Shown here piece by piece: positions 1 through 11,429 of a stretch of 64,000 bases of DNA. The notes below the pieces were generated by a model. That model saw nothing but the letters and a program-made list of their open reading frames with translations. It did no database searches and was not told the origin of the DNA. Numbering within the stretch: the first letter of the stretch is position 1; every line of letters starts with the position of its first letter. The translations under genes and the position numbers were made by a program. This DNA is from Clarkia xantiana subsp. parviflora (taxonomy: Eukaryota; Streptophyta; Magnoliopsida; Myrtales; Onagraceae). The stretch is from NCBI GenBank assembly GCA_036873135.1, contig JAPTYO010000002.1, forward strand, positions 45,747,452 through 45,811,451. The letters are read 5' to 3'.

Positions 1-437
1 GTGGGGTCATTTCAACCATTACAATTTCCCCCTAGAATAACCATGAATTAGAATACCCACCACAAAATTCAACAACCTCAACAAAAATATTAGACAATTG
101 GCATTTAGTATTGACATGATCAATTAAATGTGTGATACATGCGCCCGGGCTTAAAATGCGAGAATATTTGAAAATAGAAAAGCTGTCTTTCTAATCAACT
201 TGAACCTCTTTTAAGAAATTAGATTACTTACTAAGATTAACTGTTACAAAATTGATTTATTTCATTTATATCTACTAATATATACAAGGATTACAAAAAT
301 CATAAAGTTATATATTTTAAAAATATAAACTATACGATAAAATATAAAATATATTATTATTAGTATATTCTAACCACTAATACCATAATATTACTCTCTT
401 CTTCGACTACGAGCTTACCTTGAACTCGTGTTCTAGA

Positions 438-1253
438 TAGGGCTGAAACCAAAAACCGGTGAAACCGAAAAACCGGTCAAAACCGAACCGGAAAAATCCG
501 AACCGTTAATATACGGTTCGGTATGTGGGCGGTTTTTAATAGTTTTGTTCGGATTTTCGGTTTGGTTCGGTCTTCATCCTCAAGAAACCACGGAGACCGA
601 ACCGACCGAAATATATTAATATATTAATTAATGATTAATATTTATCAGTTATTAATTAATACCTAGGCTATTATACTTAAACTCATTTGATCTTTTGAGG
701 ATAACGAAAAGTCTGAAGCTAGGTAATTAAGTCTCACGCATATCCAGATACTCTCCCGCTGTCCACTCTCCAGAAATGAAGAGTCTCTACTCTACTTTAT
801 CTTCCTTGTCTATGGTCCAATACGATAGAATAGATTAAAAAAAAAAAGGAAATTATTAAGATAGATTGTAGGTACAAGCTGTATACACAAACAAGCATCT
901 TTATTTACAGATGGACTTGCCAATTTTTTTTGGAGGGTCTTCAATACAAAATCCTTAATATCTTCAATCATTTTTTTTATACTTTTTCTATTATTTTGTT
1001 GAGGATTAATTTTCATAATTTTTAAAAAAATAAATATAATTCTGTTAGTGTTTATTTTTTTAAATAAGATTATTTTCGGATTTTCGGTTTTAACCGAAAA
1101 TCCAGACCGAAAAACCGTATAAAATTTGGATGGTTTATTTTTTGTTACATGGTTTTTTGGTTGGTTTTTTTATTGAAAAAAACCGGACCGAAAATATCGG
1201 TCTCCGACCGAATGTAATGAAAATTCGGACTGACCGGTCCGATTTCACCCCTA
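438..1253. mobile_element. hAT-like miniature element 1 (816 bp)
   Basis: The ends are inverted: tagggctgaaacc on the left and the complement of tagggtgaaatc-type sequence on the right (gatttcaccccta). A perfect 8-bp target duplication, gttctaga, lies at 430-437 and 1254-1261; eight bases is the hAT signature. Both subterminal regions are dense in short 'aaccgaaccgg' / 'ccgaaaaacc' motifs in opposite orientation, and the middle is AT-rich. No transposase can be seen, so it is non-autonomous. It sits inside the 3' LTR of element I. Confidence 0.85.
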
Positions 1254-1489
1254 GTTCTAGATATGCATCAAGAAACCTTTTTTATATCAACCAACGTCGA
1301 CACGTTTTCATGTTCTCCCTGATCCAAAATATATGTTATCTTTAATAATATGCAATATTTATTTTCTCCCGGGTCTAAAACATATGTGCTGACAAATGTA
1401 TCCTGAGCCAAGTGCACACATAGACAACAAGTTGCAGTTGACTTCAAAATAAGTGTTACCGGGCAATAAAAATAAGAAAGGTCATTCAT

Positions 1490-2636
1490 GGTGTGATCTT
1501 GACAAACTTTGGAAGCTCAATGAAAGAATGCCCATAAGAAAAAGTTCTATCACCAATATCTGTATATAAGAATGCCTCCAACGGGTGTTGCAAATTATCA
1601 TATTCGGCGACAATTAACTGATACACTTGAGCAGTTTGTCCAGCATAAAGAAGAAGATGTAACAATAACTAGGAACCTAATGAATGATCTTCACCCAATC
1701 CCATTAGCAACGGTAAAAACTCTCTTATCCATCTGATTTGATACTTTAAAGTTTATTCATCATTACCCTCACGACACATATCTTTATAATATTGAATTAG
1801 CATCTTCTTGACAGTGGAAATTCATGTCAACCTCATTGGAGACGTGGACTTGCAATTCATGAATGCATCAGTAAACTCCTTTTCTGCAGGTCATCCTCAA
1901 TACCCGAATTTGCCTGTCCCGTCGTCTGCAGCCAATCAAGATGTTGGCACCACCATGGGGACCTCCTACTTACCTATAGCGGCGACCTCCCTCCCTCCTA
2001 TAAATGCCACCGTCGTCGCTGCCAGATCCTCCGTGCTATCTTTCAATGTCGCCAGCGGCCCGAAGCTCCACCAAGGAAGTCTCGGTCTGCGTATGAGATT
2101 TTTTCTGTGTCGTGATCGCCAAGTCGTCAAGGAAGCCTCCACTTTCATCTTCAATTCCTTGGATTGGAGGGCCTGTTGTTGAAACTGCTGCTCTTGCTCG
2201 TGCTCTTGCTGCTGCTCCTGCGATATGAATTCAGTCCGCTTCTTCATTATCTCCTCGGATGGGCCCATCTCTCTTGGTATTACTTGCTCAAATTGTTCAG
2301 AAAGAACACCTAGACCATGAGCCTAGTCATGTTGGAGCACAACACCTGCACGTAAAGCTTCAGCCTCATTTCCTGATCTTTTAGTGCCCCCTTCGTCAGC
2401 AGCTTGTACTTTGACGCGGTCAAACTTTCAACTGATGCGCCTTATGAATTTCCACCCATGTTGCCCACATCCCCTGGCGCCAGAGGTGGTGTTTCATCCA
2501 TCTTCTTCAGATGTTCCTCCTCCATGTTCAAGAAGCTCATCCCTCCATCTTGTTCATACACTCTATTAGGAGTGTCGTTAATTCCCTCAACGTCATCGTG
2601 GACAGGCCAGTCATAGAATCGTCGGCTCTAATACCA
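1490..2636. other. Internal region of element I with no recognisable gene
   Basis: This is the interior between the LTR repeats. Open frames of 60-124 codons exist on both strands but none has a retroelement or host domain that I recognise. A CAG/CTG-rich stretch near 2180-2225 encodes Gln/Glu runs on the minus strand. Confidence 0.5.
2625..2636 (-). other. Primer binding site of element I
   Basis: The minus strand reads tggtattagagc, adjacent to the inner end of the 5' LTR (tgttgata on the plus strand at 2637). It differs by one base from the initiator tRNA-Met site used by most plant Copia and several gypsy lineages, and it fixes the element's direction. Confidence 0.7.
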
Positions 2637-3188
2637 TGTTGATACATGCCTGAATATTAGAAGTTCTTAGAACAAGAGAATATCTAGAAATAGGAAAGAT
2701 GACTTCCAAATCAACATTACTCTCTCTCGGATACTAATATTAATTGTTAGAAGCTTGATTAATTTCATTGATAACTACTAATTTACATATAGGAATTACA
2801 AGAATCCTAAAGATAAATATTCTAAAGAGATATAAACTATATAATAAGATATGAAAGATATTATTTAACCTAAATATATTATCCATACTAAAAGATATCA
2901 ATATTATTATATTTTAGCCACTAGTATTCTTCATAACATTACTCTCATCTTCGACTACGAACTTGCCATCAAGCTCGTGTTCTGGATATGTTTCAAGAAA
3001 TTTTTTCATATAAAAAAAGTCGACTTGTCTTCACCTTCTCCAGAATTCAAAATATATGATTTCTTTGATAATATACAGTATATATTTTCTCCTAAGTCCA
3101 AAGCATCCATACTGATTAATGTGCTGACAAATGTATCCTAAGCCTAGTCCACACATAGACAATGAGGTGTATTTGACTTCAAAAGAGA

Positions 3189-3790
3189 TGTTATTGATGG
3201 ATTTAGGAGATAGTTACTACAGATCAAAACACGCGTACATGCTAGGTGAACTAATTACGCATCGGAACAAGGAGCACATACCAGTTTAGCTTTCCGTAGC
3301 CCAAGATCGTCACGAGGGAGATCTCGATCTGCCGGATGAGTCCTGCAGGAACTCTGATCAAAGAGCAATCTGCAGACAATTGTCTCCACATCAGAGTCTC
3401 TTTCAATTCCGTGACGGGATGGATCTCTGGGGTAAATTGTTGACACAATTTCGTCACCTCCTTGGGTAAACACCACTTCGACGAACCTAACTAATATTAG
3501 GGAGATGAATTTATTTTCTTGTCAACTTAGGGAGAGAGTGATCAACCCTAAGAAATCCTTGGCACCTCCTATTTATAAGAGGAGCTGAGTAAAACCCATC
3601 TATGGTTTTCCCTTAATTCGGCCGAACTATTGAGGTTAATAGGTTGGCCCATTTTGGGCCAATTGTGGCTCATAGGGATTTTGGCCTGACCCAAAATATT
3701 TTATGTGCCTAACCTCAATTCTGCTTAATATGTTGGACTTACATTAATGGGCTCCTAATTACGGCGGCCCATATACACCAAATGCCAACA
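3189..3790 (-). repeat. 3' LTR of element C
   Basis: It begins with tgttattg (the exact first base could be a few bases later, 3189-3195) and ends with aatgccaaca. The end is followed by tctcccactc, the complement of a gagtggga polypurine tract. It aligns with the LTRs of D and J over 'attacgc..cgga', 'ttcgtcacc' and 'ttcggccgaac' landmarks. Its partner 5' LTR is missing. Confidence 0.7.
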
Positions 3791-4337
3791 TCTCCCACTC
3801 GCCAGAATGAGAGGGTGCCTATTAATATGTTGTCTTCCAACACATCAATATCCATTAAATGATCCAATCCAGTTTCCGTATTGTTCATACGAGGTTTGCT
3901 GTGCGACCGGCAGACACAACAGACATCATGCTACTCATCCGTTAAGAGTGTTGTAGAGTCCGCGGAACGTTGATTCCCTGTCATGTTATCAACCTGTTAC
4001 TTCTCTTTGTCGCGTTGTACCCCTAGTCAACTGCTATTCTCTAATTTCCTAGTTTCCACAAAGGAATACTTTCCAAGGCATCCGCACAAGTATTCACAAC
4101 CTTCAACTAATATCGGTTTGTGGCTACTTAGTGAATACAAGAGTCGGAGAATTACAGGTGTACTTGTCCATCCCCATCGCTCATATCCTTAGTCAAACTC
4201 ACTCAACCAGTGCCCAAAACGTGGTCACTTGGCCTTTTTGTTCGGGCGCTACGCTCGTACGCCTGGGAGCGAACATTGAGCCCAACCTTGGATATGAGTT
4301 CCGAGTGGTAAGGGTACTTCTGGTGCTCCTTCATATA

Positions 4338-4646
4338 TATAAACTGAAAATATATTCATTGATTACTAGGGTTTACAAGAGTGATAAGTACATATTTATA
4401 GGCTAACTAAGGTGCATATAATTACATGTACAATGGTAATAAGGACGGGTGCATATGGTGCATGCACCATGTGACACAATGCATGACATTGTCACGTGTG
4501 GTGTACGACATGGTGTATGCACCATAATAAAACAACATCGAGCATAAGTGTAGGCATCGTGTAAACAACATTGTGAGCACAATGGCATGGTGCATGACTC
4601 GATGTAAGCATCACTTAGGCACCGTAGAAGACATCACACTTCTATA
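4338..4646 (-). repeat. 3' LTR of element B
   Basis: 309 bp, beginning tataaactg and ending cttctata on the plus strand. The next bases (ttctcccatcctttt) give a purine-rich tract on the minus strand. It contains a TATA-like tataaata on the minus strand at 4393-4400. Confidence 0.9.
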
Positions 4647-6624
4647 TTCTCCCATCCTTTTCTTCTTCTTCTCTTCTTTCTTGGAAGACATTCTTAATCC
4701 CATAGAGTCTTAGTAAAGCTAAGTGCTGCTTCTTCACCAAGGCCTTGGTCAACAAGTCTGCAATTTGATCCTTGGAAGAAACATAATGAATACCAATCAT
4801 ACCTGATTCAATATGGTGTCTTGTGAAGTGGAAATCCAACTCGATGTGTTTGGTACGTTCATGGAACATTGGATTCTTTGCAATCTTCACAGCTGCTTCA
4901 CTATCAGCGTGAATAGGAATTGGAAAGTGAACTTGCACACCAAGCTCCTTTAGAATCCTATTCACCCAAAGTGCTTCTTGAATGGCAACTCTTAAGCATC
5001 TATACTCAGCTTCAGCACTTGATAGTGAAATTGTGTCTTGTTTCTTTACCTTCCAACCAATCATGGCTGCCCCAAGCTTGACACAATAGGCACTCACTGA
5101 CTTCCTACTAAAAGGACAAGCAGCCCAATCAGAGTCACAATATAAGCTCAACCTGAGGTTGTTGTTGGAAGGGTAAATCAAGCATTGCCCTGGACTGCCC
5201 TTGATGTATTTGATCACTCTAATGACAGCATCATAGTGTGATTTCTTGGGCTTGTCAACAAATTGACTTGGTCTTTGAACTGAGAAGCTAATGTCTGGAC
5301 GTGTCATGGTAAGGTATAGTAGCTTCCCAATCAATCTTCTATAGGAAGTTGCATCCTCCAAAGGAACATCATCAGTGTTTGACTTGGTTGCATCATCATA
5401 CTCACAAGTAGTGAGTTTGACATTGAATTCCATTGGAGTTTCAGTTGGCCTAGCAGCCCCTAGACCAGCATCTTCAATAAGTTCCATTGCATACTTCTTT
5501 TGGTTGATTACAAGCCCCTGACTTGATCTTGCAATTTCCATCCCCAAAAAGTATCTCAAGTCCCCCAAATCTTTCAATTTGAAGTGTTGTTGTAGAGTAC
5601 ACTTCAATTGATCAATCATTTTGGCATTGGAACCTGTGATTAGCAAGTCATCAACATAGATAAGTAAAAATACTGTGTCCTTCCCTTGAATCTTGCTGAA
5701 AAAGGAATGTTCAGAGGGACATTGCTTGTATCCATTCTTCATCAAGGTTTGAGTGAGTTTGATATTCCACTGTCTTGATGCTTGCTTGAGGCCATAAAGG
5801 GACTTGACAAGTTTGCACACACGTCTAGGGGAACCATCAAGAGGCTTGTATGGGTCAAAACCTTGTGGGATGTCCATGTACACTTCTTCACTTAGATCAC
5901 CTTGAAGAAATGCATTGTTCACATACACGTGGAACAATCCCCAAGATTTGGCTGCAGCCATGGCTAGAACAATCCTCACTGTGTCCATCTTGACAACTGG
6001 TGAGAATGTCTCATTGAAATCAGTCCCTTCAACCTGAGTGAATCCCTTAGCAACTAACCTTGCTTTGTATCTTTCAATGGATCCATCAGAGTTGTACTTA
6101 ACTTTGAACACCCATTTGCATCCAATTGTAGACTTGCCTTGTGGAAGTTCCACCAACTCCCATGTCTTGTTGTCTTGGAGAGCTTGAATCTCCTCTTTCA
6201 TTGCTAAAATCCAATTGGGGTCATTCACAGCTTGCCAGTAAATATTTGGCTCCTTGATCTTGTCAATGGCAGCCAAGAAACACTTGAATTGAGGACCCAA
6301 GTGATCATAGGAGACAAATTGTTCCATACCAAAAGCAACATTGGAATTGGCACAACTTTGAAGTTGTGCAATCCTTGCACTCCTCCTTAAAGCAACTGGT
6401 GGTGGAGCATCATCAATAGGAGGTTGAGGTGTTGGAACCTCAACAATGGGAGGATGTGCTTGTGGCTGATCAACAATAGGAGGAAGGACCTCTTCAAAAG
6501 TGTTGGAATTGTCAGTTGAGAACCCATCAATTGATTTCTTGATTCCCAAGCAAGATGGAATCAAATCCTTCAAATCTTCCTTTGACATGCTAAAAGGAAA
6601 GATATCCATAGAAAAAAACATCAC
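4642..6624 (-). CDS. Copia reverse transcriptase and RNase H (element B)
   Basis: A 660-codon open frame. The linker (residues about 40-120, Pro-rich) leads into the Copia RT domain: KWVFKVKYNSDGSIERYKAR, ETFSPVVKMDTVR, SLYGLKQASRQWN and the catalytic YVDD in LLIYVDDLLITGS. RNase H follows with SLYCDSDWAACPFSRKS, SLSSAEAEYRCL, HADSEAAVKIAKNPMFHERTKHIE and DQIADLLTKAL. All catalytic acidic residues I could check are present. It overlaps the 3' LTR by only a few bases. As a polyprotein part it could not be made normally because of the upstream stops and frameshifts. Confidence 0.9.
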   Translation of the reverse strand: MMFFSMDIFPFSMSKEDLKDLIPSCLGIKKSIDGFSTDNSNTFEEVLPPIVDQPQAHPPIVEVPTPQPPIDDAPPPVALRRSARIAQLQSCANSNVAFGMEQFVSYDHLGPQFKCFLAAIDKIKEPNIYWQAVNDPNWILAMKEEIQALQDNKTWELVELPQGKSTIGCKWVFKVKYNSDGSIERYKARLVAKGFTQVEGTDFNETFSPVVKMDTVRIVLAMAAAKSWGLFHVYVNNAFLQGDLSEEVYMDIPQGFDPYKPLDGSPRRVCKLVKSLYGLKQASRQWNIKLTQTLMKNGYKQCPSEHSFFSKIQGKDTVFLLIYVDDLLITGSNAKMIDQLKCTLQQHFKLKDLGDLRYFLGMEIARSSQGLVINQKKYAMELIEDAGLGAARPTETPMEFNVKLTTCEYDDATKSNTDDVPLEDATSYRRLIGKLLYLTMTRPDISFSVQRPSQFVDKPKKSHYDAVIRVIKYIKGSPGQCLIYPSNNNLRLSLYCDSDWAACPFSRKSVSAYCVKLGAAMIGWKVKKQDTISLSSAEAEYRCLRVAIQEALWVNRILKELGVQVHFPIPIHADSEAAVKIAKNPMFHERTKHIELDFHFTRHHIESGMIGIHYVSSKDQIADLLTKALVKKQHLALLRLYGIKNVFQERREEEEKDGRI

Positions 6625-6778
6625 GAGTTACATGGAAGGCTGAATTGGAGATGTTCATCACAAGGTATCCTTTTTGAGAAGTAGAATACCCCATGAGAAT
6701 GGCTGGTTCAACCCTTGGAGTGAACTTGTCATGATTGTTCAACCTTGTTGCAAAGCATAAGCATCCAATGATCCTCAA
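6590..6778 (-). pseudogene. Integrase C-terminal fragment (element B)
   Basis: A 62-codon frame that continues the upstream integrase after a frameshift. It matches the Copia integrase tail (GCLCFATRL.., VEPAILMGYSTSQKGYLV). It is itself followed by a second frame change inside a run of seven T residues on the minus strand near 6605-6620, which separates it from the RT frame. Confidence 0.8.
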
Positions 6779-7962
6779 ATGATTGAGAGATGCACCTCAC
6801 CATATAACACCTCCCAAGGGGACTTGAATTTCAAAACAGAAGATGGTAGACGATTGAGGAGATAACAAGCATTAAGGATGCAATAACCCCAATGTCTAAG
6901 GGGCATACAAACTTGAAAACGTATGGCTCTTGCAATGTTGAGAAAGTCCCTATGCTTTCTTTCCACTCTACCATTTTGTTGAGGTGTATGCACACAACTT
7001 GTTTGATGTTGAATGCCAAATTGGTGAAGTAAATCCTTGCACAATGAATTGATGAACTCAGTTCCACTGTCACTTCTTAATGTCTTGACCATGGTTGCAA
7101 AATGATTCTTCACCATTAACAAGAGGTTGATATGCAAGAAAACATCACTTTTCTGCTTCATCAAATAGATCCAAGTTGAGAAATCATCAACAATTGTCAA
7201 GAAGTATTGATTATTCTTGAATGTGGGCACCTTGTAAGGACCCCATAGATCCATGTGAACCAAATCAAATGGTTTAGAAGCAATAGAATCACTTAGAGGA
7301 AATGAAAATCTAGTTTGCTTTGCAAAAGGGCAAATAGTGCACAGTTTGATACAACCAACAGAATTATTCAAACCCAAAACATTCAAATAAGTTTCTGACA
7401 CATGACCCAAACGTTTATGCCATTTCCAAACATCTTTTTTATTCCCAATGCAAGGTGCAACCACCATCCTTGATCTTGAGGGCACTACATCCTTCAAGGT
7501 GTAGAGACCTCTATTCCATTCTCCAATCCTCATGGACTTTCCACTTTGTCCCTGAAGTAACAAATGATCACAAGTAAAGATCACTTTACAATTCAATTGG
7601 CTAGGAAGCCTAGAAACTGAGATCAAGTTGAATTTGAAATCAGGGACCAAAAGGATATTGGTCAATGTGAATCCACTTGAGAATGAACAAGAACCAACAT
7701 TAGTCACTTTGCACTTGTGACCATTTGGTAAATGCACAAATTGACAATCAGAACCAGCCTTCTTCAAGTCATGTAGCCAATGCATTTGATGAGTAATGTG
7801 GTTAGTTGCACCTGAGTCAACTATCCAAACCATAGAATCACTTGATATACCTGTCATATTGGCATGAGCTTGATCAACATCCTCAAAGCTCAAAGGCATA
7901 TGATCAAAATGGTCATCTTGGGCAGCCACATGAAGGATCCTCTTCTCAGCTGTGCCATGCAT
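6775..7962 (-). pseudogene. Copia protease and integrase (element B), separated from RT by frameshifts
   Basis: A 395-codon frame on the minus strand. Residues 49-52 are DSGA, the aspartic protease active site. The GAG-pre-integrase zinc region follows, with a WHKRLGH motif and a C-x2-C pair in the KLCTICPF stretch. The integrase core then shows VHMDLWGP, RSDSGTEF and QQNGRVERKHR, which supply the D, D and E catalytic residues. The frame ends early at VHLSII; the next frame (6590-6778) continues with LRIIGCLCFATRL and GYSTSQKGYLV, the integrase C-terminal region, so one base was gained or lost near 6780. Confidence 0.88.
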
Positions 7963-8013
7963 AATCCTCTAGTCACCAGCTGCCACATGCTCAACCATGC
8001 TTGAATTGACACC

Positions 8014-8960
8014 ATCATTAACACTTGTATTAGCTGAATTCCAATTCCTTTTAGAAGCTTGGGAAGCTTGGACTCCCTGTGGACCACCATGCTTAGAATA
8101 GCAAGTATCAACCTTGTGGCCCCTCTTTCCACAAAAGGAACAAATCCAATTGGACTTGTCAACATTTGAGTTCCAATTGCCAGCACCCCTATTTGAACCA
8201 CCATCGCCTCTCTGATTGGCATTTGAACCCCTTTGAGCATAGGAATTGGAATTCTAGTTCCTCCTTGAGTACAAAGCAGTTGTCTCACCAAGATCACCAA
8301 TGGAACCAGAGATGGACCTCTGACTCTATTCTTGAACCAAGACTAAAAAGGCAACACTCAAAAATGGAAGTGGTTGCCTCATCAACAAGGTACTCCTTAT
8401 GTGTGCATAGGAGTCATTCAAACCCAATAGAAAAGCCATCAACTTCTGCTTCTCCTTGTGCTCATTCAAAATGTGAATGTCATTGACACATTCAAGGTGC
8501 AAATCATCAATAGAAGCAAGGGCATCCCATAGCTGCTTCATCTTGGCAAAGTACTCAGTAATGGAAAGCACACCTTGTGAAGTTTGGTAAATCTCCCTTG
8601 TCAATTGAAAGATTTGAGTGCTATCCACCTTATCAAACATCTCCTTCAAGTCATTCCAAATTGAAAGAGCAGTAGGGTTGTAGATCAAACCACCCACCAA
8701 ATCCTTGGCCACAGTGTTCCTGAGCCATGCTTTGACAATTGCATTGGCCCTATCCCACTTGACCCTTTGATAGATGGGCACACTTATACGTGTGAAAGTT
8801 CCATCAATAAATCCCAACTTGTTTTACAAGCCTTCCTTAATGGATGTGCTCCAAGCATGGTAATTAGAAGACCCTTGCAACTGAAAAGGGATGAGCAAAT
8901 GGCCTGTGGTATCTGAGGGGTGTATGTAGAGAGGATTATCAACACCAATGTCTTGAGACA
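8014..8960 (-). pseudogene. Copia gag (element B), with several in-frame stops
   Basis: Gag coats the retroelement RNA and forms the particle. On the minus strand the frame starts near 8960 (MSQDIGVDNP) and runs through the conserved UBN2-type core: AWLRNTVAKDLVGG, then QIFQLTREIYQTSQG and YFAKMKQLWDALASID. A CCHC zinc knuckle, CSFCGKRGHKVDTC, lies near 8095-8140. Three stops interrupt it: one after KEGL near 8825, one after LVQE near 8325 and one after SRRN near 8255. A fourth lies just before the protease, after VAAGD near 7973. Each stop can be explained by one base change, so this copy is dead but recently so. Confidence 0.85.
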
Positions 8961-9697
8961 TCTTGAATTAACAAGGACACAAAGTAACATTCAATGCAAG
9001 AAACAAATAGAAATCTATGAGAATGCTCAGCAAATCTCCAAGGAAATTCGAAATTCCAACAACTCCAATAAGACAAAACTAGCACACAATCCAGCTATCA
9101 ATAAGACAAAAATGGCCAGCTAGGAATCCAACAACCAAATCTGCTCAGTAACCAAGAACCAATCTGAGCAAGCCACCAAAAAAGAAGAATGTACAATATC
9201 TAATGAATGTTAAATCAGAAACAACAATCCCAATGCACCAATCTTCAACAATTCCCACGAAATCAGCCACAATCAAGCAAGAAAGCTTAGCTGAAACCCA
9301 GAAATTCAACAAGCTTCCAAGAACACCAAGTTATCAGATCAATAAAACCAACACCAAATCACGAATGTAGATATAAGAAATCCACAATCCAATCCATAAT
9401 TCCTCAAAAGAAATGAAGAACCCAACAAATATGCAGCTGAATCTAAGTAGATCTAAGCAAGACTACCTAATCCAAGTTCAACCCAACAATGGCAGCTTCA
9501 ACTCAGCTAAGCACTAACAATAACCGAGATTAAAAACTTACACATAGTCATCCTTGAACAAGAAATAGTATAATCCATCAGAAATGAGTAATCAAAGAAG
9601 CACCCAAGTTGAATCCAAGAAGAATCCCCAAGAATCTCGAAGGGAAAATGAAGAAATTCAAGATTTCTTCATCTTCAAGAAAGCGCCGTAACCTTGT
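8960..9697 (-). promoter_or_regulatory. 5' leader of element B
   Basis: About 740 bases between the primer binding site and the gag start. The stretch is A-rich on the plus strand and shows no gene. It would be the 5' untranslated leader and contain the packaging signal; no specific structure was identified. Confidence 0.5.
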
Positions 9698-9709
9698 GCT
9701 CTGATACCA
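9698..9709 (-). other. Primer binding site of element B
   Basis: The minus strand reads tggtatcagagc, the complement of the 3' end of plant initiator tRNA-Met. It touches the LTR with no spacer. Confidence 0.9.
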
Positions 9710-10018
9710 TATAAAATGAAAATATATTCATTGATTACTAGGGTTTACAAGAGTGATAAGTACATATTTATAGGCAAACTAAGGTGCATATAATTACATG
9801 TCCAATGGTAATAAGGACGGGTGCATATGGTGCATGCACCATGTGACACAATGCATGGCATTGTCACGTGTGGTGTACAACATGGTGTATGCACCATAAT
9901 AAAACATCATCGAGCATAAGTGTAGGCATCATGTAGACAACATTGTGAGCACCATGACATGGTGCATGACTCGATGTAAGCGTCACTTAGGCACCGTAGA
10001 AGACATCACACTTCTATA
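9710..10018 (-). repeat. 5' LTR of element B
   Basis: 309 bp with the same termini as the left copy. The minus-strand promoter candidate tataaata is at 9765-9772. About 11 of 309 positions differ from the 3' LTR, so this insertion is older than element E. Confidence 0.9.
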
Positions 10019-10617
10019 ATATAGCACCTCGGATCAGTCACACGCTCAAGGTTAAGAAGTTTTTGTCCTTCAAAATCTTGGAAGATTTAGTGTAACACAA
10101 CCGAGCTTGGCCCCGTGGTCGAACATGAGACGCGCAGTATGAAGTGTGCGTCGATAGCATAACATGAATTTATATCAGGAATGGGAATGTCATATGCTAT
10201 CGTAGATACCCATTTAGCCCATAATGTGGTGGTAGACGAACATAGATCGTCACGGCGATCTTCAAAACTTTGATCCTGTCGTATTACCCCAAAACCAAAT
10301 GATCGTTTTGCTTAACCAGGTTTATCTTTCGAAACACCATGGTTCTTAGACGGTCTTGATATGGCTGAGGAATCCTTTCAATCAAGACGACCAAGCTCGT
10401 GTGACATGGCAATGTCCACATTCAATATATTTTATTAGGAGGTTTTACGCTCCAACGACCAGTTTATATACCGTCCATCCGATGTAATAATGTCATTATG
10501 ACGTCGTAAAAATCATAAACTCAAATAGCAATTCTTTTATTCAAATATCACTTCGAATTCAAAAAAGTTACTGTCACATCACAAGCCTTTTATCCCTATG
10601 CAAGGCAAGCAGTTTTA

Positions 10618-10833
10618 CGTGCTTTTCGAAAACATCCTTGAATTAGGGCTTAGTTAATGGATCCGCAACCATGTTTTCAGAAGACGTGTATTCAACTGTG
10701 ATCAGCTTGTCCTCTACCACACTTTTGCAAAGTTATATTTTATATCAATGTGTTTAGTCCTACTATGGAACTTAGGATTCTTGACTACCCCTATCGCTGC
10801 TTGACTGTTAGAGTAAACGCACAAAGGCTTACC
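10618..10833 (-). pseudogene. Copia RNase H C-terminal remnant (element C)
   Basis: Read on the minus strand the segment encodes motifs typical of the end of Copia RNase H: SQAAIG, KNPKFHSRTKHID and MVADPLTKP. A frame break lies between the TKHID motif and the MVADP motif. The 5' side is cut off by the LTR of element D at 10834. It is the equivalent of 61750-62018 in element J. Confidence 0.75.
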
Positions 10834-11429
10834 TGTTGGAAATTGGGGTACAATCACTACGGAAACAAAACCAGAAAATACATGTTATGTAACGAATTAC
10901 GCAGCGGATAGAACGCACATACTTATAATGCTTTACGTAGTCCCAGGAACGTGACTGGAAGTTCACAGTCTATCGGACGGGTCCTCTAGAAACTCTTGTG
11001 AATGAGCAATCTACGAGGAATGGTCTCTACAACAAAGCCTCTTTTCAATCGGTCTCAGGGATGGATCTCCGGAGTAATTGCTTGAAGCGATTTGGCACCT
11101 CATTGCTTGTAGGTGGTTCGGCCGAACTATGTGATGTAGGGAGGAGAGATTTCTTTGGTCTCAACTAAAAGGGAGAAAGTGTTTAACCCCGAATAAATAC
11201 CTAACACTCTCTATTTATAAGGAGTGGTGGGTTAAAACTCACCAGGGGTAAAACCCGTAGTTCGGTCGACCATGTGTTAAAAAGGGACGCCCAATTTTGG
11301 ACCTATCATGTCAATTGGTATTTAGGCCCAGCCCAATATCCCTAATGTGACATTACCCAATTACACTTAGGATGTTGGGCTTATATTAAAGGGCTCCTAT
11401 TACGACGACCCATTCACCCAATGCCAAAA
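10834..11429 (-). repeat. 3' LTR of element D
   Basis: It begins tgttggaaattgg and ends atgccaaaa, one base from the expected ccaaca end. The following actcccgctc is the complement of the polypurine tract. It is close to the LTR of element J in the opposite orientation, sharing for example 'attcgttacataacatg'-type sequence near the inner end. Confidence 0.75.

Larger units (their letters stand above)
129..3188 (-). mobile_element. Element I: defective LTR retroelement with a split 3' LTR and an interrupted 5' LTR
   Basis: Two direct repeats bound this stretch. The left copy runs from about 129 to 437 and resumes at 1262 to about 1490; the right copy runs from 2637 to about 3188. Shared landmarks include a 'gatacatg' start, a 'cttcgactacga' block and a 'gctgacaaatgtatcct' block. 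A 12-base sequence just left of the right copy reads tggtattagagc on the minus strand, one base from the usual initiator-tRNA-Met primer site. The right copy is therefore the 5' LTR and the element is on the minus strand. Only about 1.1 kb lies inside, with no recognisable polymerase; a Gln/Glu-rich reading frame on the minus strand near 1966-2268 may be a gag remnant. The left LTR is split by a hAT-like element and the right LTR is cut off by Copia element C. Confidence 0.6.
4338..10018 (-). mobile_element. Element B: near-complete Copia retrotransposon (5681 bp) with TATA-type LTR ends
   Basis: Two 309-bp LTRs (4338-4646 and 9710-10018) differ at about 11 positions by eye. A perfect 5-bp target duplication, atata, lies at 4333-4337 and 10019-10023. 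The LTRs start and end with tata rather than TG..CA. The initiator tRNA-Met primer site abuts the right LTR directly, so its boundary is well fixed. Inside, on the minus strand, lie gag with a zinc knuckle, protease, integrase, reverse transcriptase and RNase H in Copia order, with at least four in-frame stops in the gag and gag-pol linker region and two frameshifts in pol. It is inserted in the 3' untranslated stretch of element C. Confidence 0.93.
3189..10833 (-). mobile_element. Element C: 3' half of a Copia element, split by element B
   Basis: What remains is the 3' LTR (about 3189-3790), a polypurine tract, a long 3' untranslated stretch (3791-4337 resuming at 10024) and the C-terminal end of RNase H (to 10833). 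The plus strand reads the element backwards. Element B is inserted in the 3' untranslated stretch and element D cuts the element off within RNase H. The 5' portion and 5' LTR are absent from the window. Landmarks in the untranslated stretch are shared with elements A, D and J, so all four belong to one family. Confidence 0.75.

Noticed and set aside
3189..4337. Element C LTR and flank as part of element B
   Set aside because: B's ends are fixed by its own LTRs, primer site and target duplication, and the LTR at 3189 is of the other family.
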